64,000 nucleotides of DNA from Macrocystis pyrifera (GCA_031763025.1 JASSKH010000010.1:11735427-11799426), one strand, 5' to 3'; counted from the stretch's first letter, positions 21,441 through 33,164 are shown. The notes: generated by a model not told the origin, from the sequence alone. A program made the numbers and translations.

Positions 21441-22166
21441 CACGTACGATAAAGCGCGAAAAGAAAAAGAATCCCCGTCCCCTCATGTCATAATTTTCGG
21501 CCTGATTGGAACACCTTGCACCAGTCTAAAAGAAAAAAAATCGAACAGCAGAGCTTATCTCGCAGTCTCGTACGCCGCCCGCCCGTCTAGCGACCACCTC
21601 ACCACCGATTCGGTCGAGGTAAATATTTCCTCCCACTGTACCACGGTGAGCTCTGTCGCCAGCCTCGCGTGAAACCCGGTGCCCACCGTGGCCCTCGTTC
21701 GCCAGCTCGACAGAGTTGGTACTCGGACTGCGTCGCTCTCTCTGTGAACTTTAGCTTGTTCGCAAAAATAAGCGCCGGTTGAATTATATTTTGAATAGGA
21801 AAACGACCCGCAGAGACTCGTACATGGTATAAGCGGAGCCTTCACAAGCAGGCCAGCCAGAGCCCGTTAGTGCTTGCCTCGTGTTTCGAGGCACACGCGA
21901 TGCCTAGCCACGAAAACAGCGACCGCGCTCCTTGCAACTCCCCCTCTACCTGCCAGCACCCGCTGACACCCGCGAAGGCGCCGGGCTCGCCCGCGGGCCG
22001 TGCTCTGAGTACACGCAAAAGAACGAAACGAAAAAAATATTCTTCAGAAATATAAGCTACGCTTGACTCGTACCTGATATGTTCGTATGAATACAAGAAC
22101 AAGAAGGCGCTTGTATTTATGAACGCGGTTTTTGTTCGTAATTACAAGCTACATCAGACATTCTTT

Positions 22167-22465
22167 TTCACCAGGAAACGGTATACCTTGACATCAGACG
22201 TCATCTAATTCGGGTTTGGTGCGCCCTGATCACCTCCTTTTTTTCGTACCGTAAACTGGAAAAATGACACTTTTGTACCGTTTTTTGTCTTTATTGTGAC
22301 TTGGACGACATGGATTTTCACCAGAAAAAGGTAAACCTTGACATAAAACGCCATCTAACTTGGGTTTGGTGTACCCTGATTTGCTGGTGTTCATGTTTTG
22401 TACCGTAAACTGTAAAAAAAATCACTGGGGTACCGTTTTTTTGGCATTTTGTCCAGTGTGGCAGG
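22167..22465 (+). repeat. 150-bp direct tandem repeat, two units
   Basis: Ttcaccaggaaacggtatac (22,167) and ttcaccagaaaaaggtaaac (22,317) start two units that share cttgacat(c/a), gtttggtg(c/t)(g/a)ccctgat, gtaccgtaaactg and gtaccgttttttt. Confidence 0.8.
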
Positions 22466-22484
22466 TTTTTCATTTTGTTTCTAT

Positions 22485-22606
22485 TAGTATATACCCTAGG
22501 TAAACCCAGGGAATAGGACCAACGGTACACACAAAATCCTATATATTTTCCTATTTTCACGAACATTATTTTGTCCTATTTACTATGGTCCCATGTAATA
22601 GATGCG
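22485..22606. mobile_element. MITE (ACCATAGTAAAT family)
   Basis: The right end, gtcctatttactatggtccc with atgtaatag, is well kept. The left end (accctaggtaaacccaggga and ataggacc) is diverged. The body contains cctatatattttcctatttt, as in the 47.7-kb copy. Confidence 0.6.
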
Positions 22607-22609
22607 GCG

Positions 22610-23245
22610 GAATGAGCTTGTATCGGTTCGTTGTGTGCCTTGTACTTTGTGCCCTTGATTATTTGTTTCTTTGAAAGTCGAAAATATCTGAGCGAGGGCT
22701 TCGCACGTATCATACAGCAGTCGCTCGTGAGTTTCTCGGGCCCCGCAACGATCTGTATCAACTCGTAGCTGCGCACGCTACGCTGTTCTTATCAACGTGA
22801 ATCACACAGCGGGTACAACGCATATCTCCCTGTTAATTTTCATGTCATCCCGGTTCTACGACCAAAGGATACCGGCACGTATGGACGAGATGCCGACTTC
22901 GCACACGTATAAATACGTGGTTGTCATGCGTTGTGATGTCATACGTACTTGGGACACGCGCGTGTGTGTACTAGGGTGTTACTTGGTTTTTCAGTATAGC
23001 CGCCCTGAAGTATACCCCCCTGTCCGATTTCGAGCAAGGAAAATGGGGTGTCGGATCTTTTTAGCCTGAGTTTGTATAAGCGAATGCACTCAGTGAACCA
23101 TAAAAATGTGCAATAATACCTGTCTGGGGATATTGTTTTCCTATTCAGGCAATGAACGTCAGCACAAAACCCATTTTAAGTGAGGAGTAGGATTTTGAGG
23201 CACGCAGCAGCACACGACATACACTTAAAATATATTCACAAGTGC
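22610..23245. other. Unassigned stretch
   Basis: Frames on both strands are short. No element is recognised between the MITE at 22,485 and the triplet hairpin at 23,283. Confidence 0.4.
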
Positions 23246-23282
23246 CCACCACCACCTTCACAACCAGAAGCAGGAACCACAG

Positions 23283-23356
23283 CCACCACCACCACCAGCG
23301 CTAGACTCCTGTGCCTGCCTGTGCTCAGCTGGTGGTGGTGGTGGTGGTGGTGGTGC
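23283..23356. repeat. CCA/TGG triplet inverted repeat (hairpin)
   Basis: CCACCACCACCACCAGC (23,283-23,299) is the perfect reverse complement of GCTGGTGGTGGTGGTGG (23,328-23,344), with a 28-nt loop; the TGG run continues to 23,356. Complementary triplet runs this close could form a stable hairpin or cruciform. Confidence 0.85.
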
Positions 23357-23429
23357 TTGACTTGAGGATGGCTGTTGGCGGGTGGTCTCTGATACCTTGT
23401 ACATAATATGGTATGCGTATTTTTCCCAC

Positions 23430-23751
23430 GACAGCCCCTGGTACCTGGTAAGTAGGTCGTTCAATCCAAGCTTCACTAACTCAGGACGGCTTTGGACACG
23501 AGCAGAGGAGGATGGAGATGTTATTTGGGGGACTTCAGGAACCCCGTCCGTTTCGAAGTCGGTCGTGGTTTCGTCGCGCATGGTGACAGAAGGCGACATG
23601 CGTACGATGCGATAAGAGCATCAGAGCGAGGCCGAATGATAAAATTTGAGCAACTTTAAAACTTGCAACTGCCCTGCTGCTGTAGAGCAGCCGCGAATCG
23701 CTGTGACCACCACGGCAAGCACGGCGCACGTTCGAGTTGTACTGTGCCAAT
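23430..23751 (-). pseudogene. Exon-like block of a membrane protein, member 2 of 3
   Basis: This is homologous to 7,270-7,622 and 40,454-40,803 but lies outside the segmental duplication. On the minus strand, the helix frame reads RRACRGGHSDSRL and then a hydrophobic stretch (AVASFKVAQILSFGLALMLLS). The tail SPSVTMRDETTTDFETDGV lies in a shifted frame. The acceptor-like CAG is kept at 23,752-23,754, but the pyrimidine tract is poorer. Upstream on the minus strand is the open frame at 24,695-25,105, which could be an earlier exon of this copy. Confidence 0.4.
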
Positions 23752-23879
23752 CTGCGACGTCCCAAGGCGAGTGCCAGACATGCCGGCGTAGGGAGAAGCG
23801 TGCCTTTTGAACGTGTGTGGGGGGGGAAAGATTTTGCTACGTTGTTTTGCCCATTGCTCCAGTCCAAGTTGCTATGATA

Positions 23880-24690
23880 AATTGGGCATCAAAGACCACT
23901 TGATGAAAACATTCGTTTTTGGGCATCAGAGGAACTCACAGGTGTATACGAGGGTTAGATACATACCGGTATGGAATTTCCCTGAAAATAAAGCTCTCCG
24001 ACCAATGGGAACTTTGTTTCAACGGATTTTCCCCTCTCACCTACCCCAAGAGTTAACGCCGCAGAGGGAGACGGCGCCGACCCTTCTATAAAACAAGAAT
24101 AGCTGGTACCTGTGGTCCAGGTGCTGTGGATAATACATGCCCTGGTGTACACTTTCCCATTGGTTGCTGCGTGTTAATGGTTTTACTACAAACATATACG
24201 GGTTGTCGGCTCGTCTGTGTCAATCGCTGTAGTCAAGTACAGGGTATCAACGCAATGTGGTCCCCGAATGCGGCGCAGTCGGCTAATTTTACTTCAATCC
24301 CCCAAAACGATATTGTATGGCACCGGTCCCCTACGACAATGGTGCAATATTTTATGCAAATGTAGCTATCAATACCGCATGCCAACAACTACTTTTTTTG
24401 CGTGCTTCGAAAGCACGAACAACACACGCTCAGTGCAGGATTGCATTGACATGGCATCGTATTCCTTGGTACAATATCAGCCACTGCGTACGTGCGCGCT
24501 TCGAAAAAACCGAAGGCGCGCTCAGTGCGGGGATATCGCAGCCATCAGAGTGGAGCGACAGTATGATACCGTAGTTACAGCAGTACAGTATACCAGGAAG
24601 ACCATATATCTGCTATTAATAGTTTATACGAGTGCTGACGGATCCAAAACTGACAGACAACATTCGCTGTTCATGCTCTATTAATAGTAA
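23880..24690. other. Unassigned stretch with short direct repeats
   Basis: A degenerate repeat of about 107 bp is visible: tgcgtgcttcgaaagcacga to acgctcagtgcaggat (24,398) and acgtgcgcgcttcgaaaaaa to gcgctcagtgcggggat (24,500). Frames are open by chance on the plus strand (24,217-24,684). No gene is recognised. Confidence 0.4.
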
Positions 24691-24694
24691 TAGC

Positions 24695-25105
24695 TTACGA
24701 GCAAAAGAAAAAAATGACGACTACAACACGGCACGCGGAGACGAAGACACTGAACCCTTTTGGGAATTTGTTTTGGTGATCGAACCTGAGCGTCGCCTTG
24801 CTCGCACCCCCGGCGCGAGGCGAAGCTATGGTATTGTTGTGGCCGGACGCCACAGACCTCGCATTACTTCGGGGACTTCCCACCGTTGGTGATCCGATGA
24901 TTACGCCCGGGGCGGGGACTCGGGAGTTGTTGGCGACTCGAGCCGCGATGCCCCGGCCTCCCCGAGCTTCCCACACCGCATCGGCGACGAGCAGCGTCCT
25001 CACCAAAGTTAGAACCAGCATGACCGCCAAGATCGCCTGTGACAGTACGAGATACATGTTGTACCACCGTACTTGTACCCTGCTAACGTCTTTGACAGGT
25101 ACCAC
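24695..25105 (-). CDS. Unknown ORF with N-terminal hydrophobic helix
   Basis: The minus-strand frame of 136 codons is GC-rich relative to its surroundings. After a ttagcag acceptor-like site (about 25,080) it encodes VRWYNMYLVLSQAILAVMLV with LTLVRTLLVADAVWEA, a probable membrane helix. A Gly/Ser/Arg/Pro-rich linker follows. It lies 1 kb upstream, in minus-strand order, of the third exon-like membrane block (23,430-23,751), matching the order helix exon then block seen in copies A and B, though its sequence is not clearly similar to the 189-bp exon. A plus-strand frame is also open. The family is unknown. Confidence 0.3.
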   Translation of the reverse strand: MVPVKDVSRVQVRWYNMYLVLSQAILAVMLVLTLVRTLLVADAVWEARGGRGIAARVANNSRVPAPGVIIGSPTVGSPRSNARSVASGHNNTIASPRAGGASKATLRFDHQNKFPKGFSVFVSACRVVVVIFFFCS

Positions 25106-25155
25106 AGTACCACGTACTGCTTTAGCTTCTGCCTGGAAGGCAGATCCAAAGAAGA

Positions 25156-25231
25156 GATGGACGAGTGAACGAGGAGTTCGTTTAGCCCGAAGGGATGGAC
25201 GGGTGAACGAGGAGTTCGTTTAGCCCGCCAT
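25156..25231 (+). repeat. 38-bp perfect-type tandem duplication
   Basis: Gatggacgagtgaacgagga with gttcgtttagcccgaa is repeated at 25,194 as gatggacgggtgaacgagga with gttcgtttagcccgcc: two units with one internal mismatch. Confidence 0.9.
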
Positions 25232-26320
25232 TTGAAGCGGACGTTGCTACCTATCTATGCTCCGTGGGTGGGACCAAATCACGGCGGAGGTGCCTGTAAG
25301 TGCTCGCTCGCACGCGCGTTGCGTCACGGATTCAGAGTGCTACGCAGGGCACGTTATATGTATGCATACTGGGTAGTTGTTCGGAGTCGGAATGCGATGA
25401 TTATACTAAATTTTGAAATACGTCAGCTGTGAACTCGACTGATTAAATAGTTTGTGTTGTTGTCGTTAAAATTTATCGTTTCAAGAAAACAAAACAGCCG
25501 TTTCACATGAACAGGAACATAAAACATGTTGGCCTTTTGTTCAGGTTTCAGATCCATGCATTCACGGTCCACTACAGTACCGCAAACAGGGTGTTAATAG
25601 CTACATAACAAGTATCTCAGTACAGCCTGATATATACTGATACTGTACTGCACGAGGAAAACCTTCACGTAGGTGATGCAAGCCGTGTGTTCAACGACAG
25701 TGTGTGTTAGATACACAGTTCACCACAATCACAGTCAGCAATGACTGTGGCTGGTTGGTTTTGAGTGTAGCTATACTCACGCACGAACGTACAATGGCCC
25801 CCCTCGGGTTTTCTCAAGGGTTGAATTCCCTCTTCCCTAGTACCAGGTATCTGGTATATAAATACTGCTACAGGTCTACCGTAAGTTATCATGTCGTTCC
25901 GGATCTTCAAAACTATCTACGTTTTAGCTGCCCCGCCGGGCACCGATTCACCCGAGCAACACCCGACAATTCGCGGGCGCATGGCGGCGCCACGCCCCCC
26001 CCCCGACAACAGCCGTCGGTGTCCTGCAAAACCGCAAACAACATATTTGCACACTACAACATATACTTGACTGTGTACAGGTACGCGGGTGAGTGGGGTG
26101 GGTGGGAGGGGTGGATAAATGGTTGGGGAACATAAATACTGTACCTGGTACTGCTGTACTGCTGTACATCGTGGATAGCTTAGTGGTGGATAGATTGGTG
26201 GGTGGGTTGGTGAGTGGAGTTGTTGGGTGCGTGGGAGGGTGAGTTGGTGGAATGGGTGGGGGTGGGTGGCTTACGGGTAGACATAGTGCTGGGCCGATCT
26301 CCCACATTATTTTTTATATT
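25232..26320. other. Unassigned stretch with GGTGGG-rich end
   Basis: No gene is recognised. 26,085-26,275 is a GTGG/TGGG-rich degenerate simple repeat (gtgagtggggtgggtgggag, ggtgggtgggttggtgagtg). TACCTGGTA words occur at 25,842 and 26,138. Confidence 0.45.
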
Positions 26321-26321
26321 T

Positions 26322-27570
26322 CGCTCCCATGGAAGCTTCCACCAACTCCCATGGAATTAAGTTAATCAAACTTCCATTGGAAAAAAAAGTTATATGTGGA
26401 AGTTAGATGCACGTCCATGGAAGTTGGTGGAAGCTTCTATGGAGATAAGATTTACTTCCTCGGAAGTATTAAAGCTTCCATGAAAGTTGCTCGATTTTCC
26501 ATGGAAACAAAACTTCCATGGAAGTCCGTTAACCATATCTTGACTTCCATGAAAGCCTACTTGCTCCCCACGGAAGTATATCTGTATCTACTGACATGGA
26601 AGTATCTGCCTGCTTGGAATCTACAGTACAATTATATGGAAGATTACATGGAAGTACATATGCTTCTACTACTTCCATCAACTTCCATCTCTCCCGGGCA
26701 AAAGTCCCACCCTGACCTATTAACAATCCCATTCGAACCTAATTCCACCCGGATATCATCCGAGTTGGTACCCTGCTCCTACTCACAACGAGCAGGAATG
26801 AAATTGGCCCTCCGCAGGGGCTGCCGAAGGCCCATCTGCCCAGTACACCTTACCACGTATTCGAGATTTAGTCTGCTTGGCTTATGGTCAGAGTTAGGGC
26901 TGCTCTGATTTGCTTAGGGTTAGGGTTATAGGGCTAGGGTTGGGGTTAGGATTCGATATATTTGTCTCGTACACAGTGTGTGTCGATTATTTTCGCAAAT
27001 AGGTGGCAAGTAACACCCCCAAGCGGCCACCCTGACGCGATCCCGACGCGTGAAATGGAAGCTAACATGATCACCACCAAGAGCGAAAAAAAATATATCT
27101 ACTCCCATGGAAGCTTCCACCAACCATGCAAGATGTAAATTTATTTATAAATGTACCTCCATTGGAAGCACAAATTATTTGGGAGTAAATTTACTTGAAA
27201 CAAAAATTACTTGGGAATAAAATGTATTTCTAATTTTCTTCCGTGGAAGCAAGTACAATGTATCCATATTACTTGCATGGAAGTTGACGCAAGAAAATGG
27301 GAGCTGGTGGAAGTACTAGATCTCGGTCGACTCTTATGGATGTTTATGGAAGTTTAGGAACTCGTGGAAGAAATTTTATAGAGACACATGGAAGTCCTTG
27401 GAAGCTGTCACCGCACGTAGTGGTGGAAGCTTCAGTTGATGAAAGTTGGTGGAAGCTTCCCCATTCACCAACAGTGGAACTTTCCATACACTGGAAGCTT
27501 CTACGCGTACGGAAGAAAATTCGCTTTCTTCCATGGAAGTCATGGAAGCCATGGAAGCTTCCATGTAAGT
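26322..27570. repeat. TTCCATGGAAG word island 2
   Basis: The same word family as 13,120-14,335 fills 26,322-26,690 and 27,050-27,570 (for example ctcccatggaagcttccacc at 26,325 and again at 27,103; ccatggaagtcatggaagcc near 27,533). The two halves are separated by a unique segment that carries TTAGGG units. The two halves starting with the same 20-base block suggests internal duplication of the island. Confidence 0.85.
26888..26953 (+). repeat. Interstitial telomere-like repeat
   Basis: Ttagggctgctctgatttgc is followed by ttagggttagggttataggg and degenerate TTAGGG units to ggggttagg. It lies between the two halves of the second TTCCATGGAAG island. Confidence 0.75.
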
Positions 27571-27689
27571 AAAACACAAAAAAGAGAAATGCTGTGGTGG
27601 CGTACCACAATGTATGATTACTACGTAGTATATATACGACAAGCAGCAGTTACAGCCAGAATTGTGAACCAAAATTGAAAAATAATCCG

Positions 27690-28140
27690 GTCAACATTCC
27701 TCTATACTTTGGTCAAAACCGAACTGAAACTGAACCGAACACTTCTACGTCGGTTTCTCGGTCGGCGTTTCTCGGCAAACTCAGTCAACAAAATGGTCAG
27801 CATTTTTTGAAGAATTCGGTGTGAATGTGTTGGTATCATGTGAAGACATTGTTTGATATCGTATGTTGTCATGTGGCGTCACGTGGCCATGGTTTCGGAC
27901 AGATTCGAAAAAATGCCCGGTCGGTTTTTCGGGCTTTAGCCGAGAGTATGGTCGGTTTCGGTCGGTTTTTTGAGGTTTCTAAAACGATTTACGCGCTAGT
28001 ACTGGTATAGTGGATAGGGGGGGGGGGGGGGAAATCGACCGAAAACAACGAGTCGTTTTCTTTTCGCAACCGAAAAACCGACGAAAACAAAACGTTTTTA
28101 GGTCGGGAAAACCGACGAAAAACGACTTTAGGTTATCGGT
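27690..28140. repeat. GGTCGGTTTTTCGG word island
   Basis: Repeated cggtcggtttttcgg, gaaaccgacc and aaaaccgacgaaaa words occur in both orientations. The left part (27,730-27,990) favours ggtcggtttt and the right part (28,030-28,135) favours its complement aaaaccgac, with a run of 14 G at 28,018-28,032 in between. The arrangement resembles a decayed long inverted repeat. Confidence 0.7.
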
Positions 28141-29035
28141 TCATACCCCTGGTGACAACAGCAATAGTATGGTACTAAGAGCTCAGTATTCTGAGAATCT
28201 GATGTTATGCCACAACAGGCCCCGTTATGCTTTAACGCTGTGGAATACGAGCGAATACTGATGCACTTACGCTCTCTACCTCGCCGAAATATGCTCAAAA
28301 TGCGCTCCTCGGATTACACCCACACGATACGTATCGCTCTGCAAATGTTCTGTTTGTGGTGTCATGTATGTTGTCGCTGGCAAGAAGCAACACAGTAAAA
28401 CATGCAGTGAGTATACGTGTAATGTAGCATTTTTGGTGCCTGCTACACGTTTCGCACGAGGTATTATCCAAATAAACGGTGCACCTAAATAACCGGAGAC
28501 GGCTTTTATGTTACCGCTTTAAACTTCTGAACTGAAGTTACGTTAGCGCTAGCCCTGATCAAATTCATGATAGTGGCTTTCCGCTCGTCGTATCCTATGT
28601 GCCAAAACGAAGAATTCCAGTCAAGATGGCTGAAGCTGCCGACCGATCGATCGGGATCTACCAACGCACACAAGTTCACGACATGCCCTCAGCGTTGGGG
28701 AAGGAGTCCTCAACTGTTTCAATGCCCACTATAGACGATCGGTGAAGGCGCCGAAAAATACAAAGGGACAATCTACGACACAATGTGACGAAAATTGGAA
28801 GCCCGCAGAGCTCTGTCGCAGCGGTTTCGCAGCCTGCCTTGTACCAGTTATCATAAATAGTTAGTAGTGCTGCTGTCTGTCTTTATGTTGCACTGGTCTT
28901 CGTCTTTGGATGCTGCTCGCTTGTCGCCGATGACTTTGTAGGTGGAAAATCTTGCCGCACAGTACCGTAGGTTATTGACACAAAATATATGCCGATGCGC
29001 CTGGAGACCGCTGCGATAGACCTTATTGCGCTTAT
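28141..29035. other. Unassigned stretch
   Basis: No convincing coding frame or repeat is visible on either strand. Confidence 0.4.
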
Positions 29036-29039
29036 TGCC

Positions 29040-30262
29040 CAATTCCCTAGGGAAATCTTCATGAGGAACTATGCTGTACCATGGTGTGCCATGAGGGCCC
29101 GTGTTGCACGCCACAGAACCCGTGGGATGTTTCGCTCGGAATCAAAGTTGTCCCGCACTATACCGTGGGGTGAAACCATGGTATCCCGCGGGAGCTCATA
29201 GCAATTATGGGCAATTCCCACGTTCTCACGGTTTCCCGAGGGAATCCCCACGAGCTCCCGGAGAAAGGGGGCTAACCACATGGAACCCACCGCATTCATA
29301 GGCACTTCCCAGAATGTTTCTCGCTTTCCCGCGGGAGTCTAGACGAACTCCCGTGGGAACGGCGGGAATACATAAGAACCCATAGGGAATATATACATCA
29401 ATATATATTCCCTATGGTCTCCAGCTGGAATCCCCATTGGGCAGAACCCACGGGGGGAGATACAAAAATTTTGTGCAACTCCCACGGTGTTCCACGGTTA
29501 TACGCAGGGATCCCCACGGGCTCCGCGAGAACATCGGAAACCCATAGGAATCGGCGGAAAAGAGGTACCGGTAGTTTGCACAGGAACACACGCTGCCCCA
29601 GAGAATTCCGACGGGAACCCGCAGTGAGCCACGGGAGCCCGCTGTTCAAGAGGAAATCCCGACGGGAACCCGCAGGGACCCACGGGAAGGCGTGATTCCC
29701 CATCGAGTTTCCGCTTCAACACGCAGTTGAAGGGATTTGCTTTCACGGGAACCCGGAGTGACCAAAGAGAACCACGGTTTACGATGTAATTCCGACGGCA
29801 ACGCGCGGGGACCCACGGTAAACCAAGGACTATATCCCGGAATTGTGGCGGTTATCGGTCCCACGCTGCATCGTGCAGAACTGCGACAATGTGGCATATT
29901 TATTCGTGGAGCCCGTTGGGTTGCCTTTGGAAGTCCCGCAGGAATTCCCATCGAGTACCAAGGAAAATATGGTAGGGATTCTTGCGGGACCTTGCGGGAC
30001 ATCCGGTGGAAACTCCGACGACGAGGATTCCCACGGGATGTACATTGCTATCCTTGGGATGCCGCGGTGTCCCACGGGACGCCGTAGGATCACGCAGGTA
30101 CTTGCCGAGTCCGTGAGGTCTCACAGGTTAATATTAAAACCCCACGGACACCATGGGCTCCCGTGGGACGTTCGGCGGGATTCCGTGGGGTGCACCACGG
30201 GCCCTCATTGGACACCATCGAGTACGGTGGGTTCCCATGGGCTCCCGTGGGGACTTCCCATC
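29040..30262. repeat. TTCCCRYGGGAA word island
   Basis: Degenerate copies of gggaatccccacgag, cccacgggaacccg, tcccgtgggaac and ccgacgggaacccgcaggga occur at close, irregular spacing over 1.2 kb. A better-ordered stretch lies at 29,590-29,690, where tccgacgggaacccgcagtg and tcccgacgggaacccgcagg repeat 59 bp apart. Frames are open on both strands (up to 170 codons) because the word lacks stops, so they should not be read as genes. Confidence 0.85.
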
Positions 30263-30264
30263 GG

Positions 30265-31815
30265 AACCCGGCAAAAAAAAAACAAAACTATACTTCGTAA
30301 CAGCCCCACCACGACCGTCAAGACTAAACAAACAACGAACAACGTCATGACCTGAACCTCCTGACTGAAAACCAATGCCGATACCAGTATAGGATCGGCT
30401 AAACGAAGCCGCCCGGGCTGCTTGGATAGGCGATGTGTCCGAGTATATCGCAAGCATCTGTGTATACGCCACACGCAGACCATGAATATATTCGCACACT
30501 GAGGTTGCACGCTCGTCCTAAACCGTTGATAAAACAGCACGCTCGCTGCATATTTCGCCATACATGAACCCCAATACTGTTAGATTGTGGCAGAAAACGA
30601 AAGCAAAGACTAGCATATGATGCCAAACATGTGACACGACCTTCGGACGGCCGTGAGGTGCTGCGTACGCTTGGGAGATGCTGACGTTTGCTCTGGTATG
30701 TACTGCACGCGTGTTACGCTACGGTCTCATCGCACGATTGCAGAATTCCGGGAACACAGAGTGCCCGGAACCCGTGAGGTGGCACAGTCATGCGCCTGGA
30801 AGCCCGTGTCACGATATACCCTGCCTAACGAGACAACAGTCGGAATATGCGCCTCATTGCATGTCGTCAGCTTCACAGTAACAACAGTTTTGGTGAACGG
30901 GTATTGTAGCCATACTACTCGACCACGCCGGGTCTTGTCCACCCGCCATCCCCGGGTTTCCGACTCGCTCTTGTTTCTCCAATATATACTTACTGATACC
31001 AAAAAAGCCCGTCGCTATATATTGACACGCTCTTCCGCTGGCTCGTGGCATAACGGGGAGCGGGTGATATGTACATATCATTATGTCCCATCTATACCAG
31101 CTTGTGGTTTCTCCAGGCTGTCAACGGAGGTCTACACCTCGACGTTGAGGTGCTGCAGTGGTCAAAGTTGGACGAAATTCGGGAGACACGAAAATGAGAC
31201 TAGAACCCAACTCACTGCGGCCCATTAGATGAGTTATCTGCGTAGGTTCCATCCATGCTACTCTATTTCTCTAGATGTTTTGGTCGCCTCACGCGTTCTT
31301 ATACCGAAATGGATGCGTGTCAATGTCAAAGAACCAAAGCAAGCAACACACGAGCGCGCTCCCCCTCGCCCCCCCTCCTGCATTGCCTCCCCCCCCGTCA
31401 ACCAGACGATGGCGAATGTCTGCAAAGGACTCAACGTGACTTTGAAGAAAGAGTACTTCCCAGCCTGGTGATACAGGATTTGAGGATGGATGTGGTACAG
31501 GGTGGATTAGGTTTTGTCTGCCTCAACAGTAGTTCCTGTCACCTGCCAACAAGAGAGGTTGTGCAAGATTTGTACGGTACAGATCCAGCGCAGGAAACAG
31601 TGTCATTGTAGTTTACGGCTCCCACATGGGGGCATGAGCTAGATCCTACAGATCAGGGATCTATCTAGCTGCTCTGAAATATCTAGATCGTCAAGTAGCA
31701 ATGATCTGTAGATCACCTATCCGCGGCGTGCACCTTTGCCAGCTGTGTCGTATGGTGCATGATATCATCTGCGCGTCTTCTCCGTTCATTCCTCGTGAAG
31801 GATAGCACGACCACC
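30265..31815. other. Unassigned stretch with a pyrimidine tract
   Basis: Plus-strand frames 30,653-31,228 and 31,255-31,611 are open but have no recognisable domain. 31,355-31,399 is almost pure pyrimidine and ends in CAG, like a strong splice acceptor. The frame after it (ATGGCGAATGTCTGC onward) encodes only about 20 residues before a stop. 31,640-31,735 is rich in agatc/gatct words. Confidence 0.4.
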
Positions 31816-31818
31816 CTG

Positions 31819-32165
31819 GTCGGAAATTTAATGTACGTTGGTTCGTTTATTTGGGAACCAAACGTTTATTAAATTGACGTCCAGAGTGGTACATTACCAC
31901 ATATATTCCGGCGACTCCCACATCGCCTTATGACTACGTACCACGCCGGACGGAAATATATTTAACTTTTGAGCGCTAATGCGAATACGAAACGGTGCTT
32001 ACATTTCCGCCCAGAGTCTAGACAGGAGAATAAGGTACGTTGAGACAATGAATGTGCTTCTTTTAAAGGTCTGTGCAATTTCGTCGATGAACGGAAATAC
32101 AAGGAACGCTTGAGTGCGAATGGGAAGACTAGACGGTCTTTACGTTTCTGTCCAGGGGGGTATAA
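31819..32165 (+). repeat. Three-unit degenerate direct repeat
   Basis: Units start cggaaattta (31,819), cggaaatata (31,950) and cggaaataca (32,091) and end in gtccagag, gcccagag and gtccaggg about 65 bp later. The spacing is 131 and 141 bp. Confidence 0.65.
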
Positions 32166-32594
32166 CCAGCAGTAATGTACCGGCTCCCTCCGAAGAACGA
32201 GAATCCCACACAAGATGATCAGCATGCTATTTCCGAGAAAAAGAAAAGAATACCGGAGCGGTGACTAAACTGAAGTAAATGTGGAACACACCCTTAATTT
32301 CTCAAGTAAGAAACGTAATCTGAGTCTGTAGGCTGGTTTTTTATTTTAGGGTTTCCGGTACTGCTGTACGAGTAGGCCAGGGGCAATCGGATTTTTAGAC
32401 AAAAGTAGTGGGCATTTTTGGTGCTGCCCGGGCCCCACCAGTTAATTTATCGATGGAGTACATACTACTGCTGTACGTTCGGTACATATACACACTGCTA
32501 CGTACTGGTACGCAATTTTGCACACTGGTTGCCCCCATAATTTTGGTGTTTGTGCGTTCGCCCGTGTGTGGGTTTTTTCAATATGTTGTGGCAA

Positions 32595-32800
32595 AAGAGA
32601 ATCAGACCGATACGAGCGATAGATCCGTTGGATCAGGTATGCATATACGCAATATATCCGTTGGGTCAGAAATACCATAGATCCGTTCTGTCAGAGACGA
32701 TCCGTTGGGTTAGTTGTGCGACAGATCCGTTGGATCAGAAATGCGATAGGTCCATTCTGTCAGACCAGAGATGCCATAGATGCGTTCGGTCGGAGATGGG
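32595..32800 (+). repeat. GATCCGTTGGATCAG degenerate tandem repeat
   Basis: About eight units of 20-37 bp contain (g/t)atccgtt(g/c)(g/t)(a/g)tcag followed by aaatgc-type spacers. gatccgttggatc is an imperfect palindrome. Confidence 0.8.
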
Positions 32801-33164
32801 AATGATTTTCTTGCTGCGATATTGAATCGATTATCGTGGATTGGAGGTGGGGTGAGGTGGGCGTTTCATGAGGGGTTTGAGAGTGCAGTAGGTTCAAAGT
32901 GTCGAAGAAAGTAACGATGCTGTATAGCTTCCGCCGCCCGAGGCAAGCAAGCAGCCCGGGTTGAAGTGGGGTACGTAGGGCAAAGGGGGGGGTCCGAAGT
33001 GCAGCGTAAGGAACTATATACGTGGCACGCACGCCGCACGCATGTTGATACGATATTCGTTCGTCTACGGCTGCACATTTGTTTTGCTACGCAGTGTGGG
33101 CCCGCCAGGAAGAAGCACCTAATCTGGGTAAGCCTGAGATTCTTATTGGGGCGCGATCTTCAAA

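Noticed and set aside
26888-26953. True chromosome end
   Set aside because: Only a few degenerate TTAGGG units flanked on both sides by other sequence.
29737-30355. ORFs up to 170 codons in the TTCCCRYGGGAA island
   Set aside because: Both strands are open because the repeated word lacks stop codons.
30653-31611. Two adjacent plus-strand ORFs of 191 and 118 codons as a gene
   Set aside because: No domain, no codon bias, and neither has a conserved copy to test selection.
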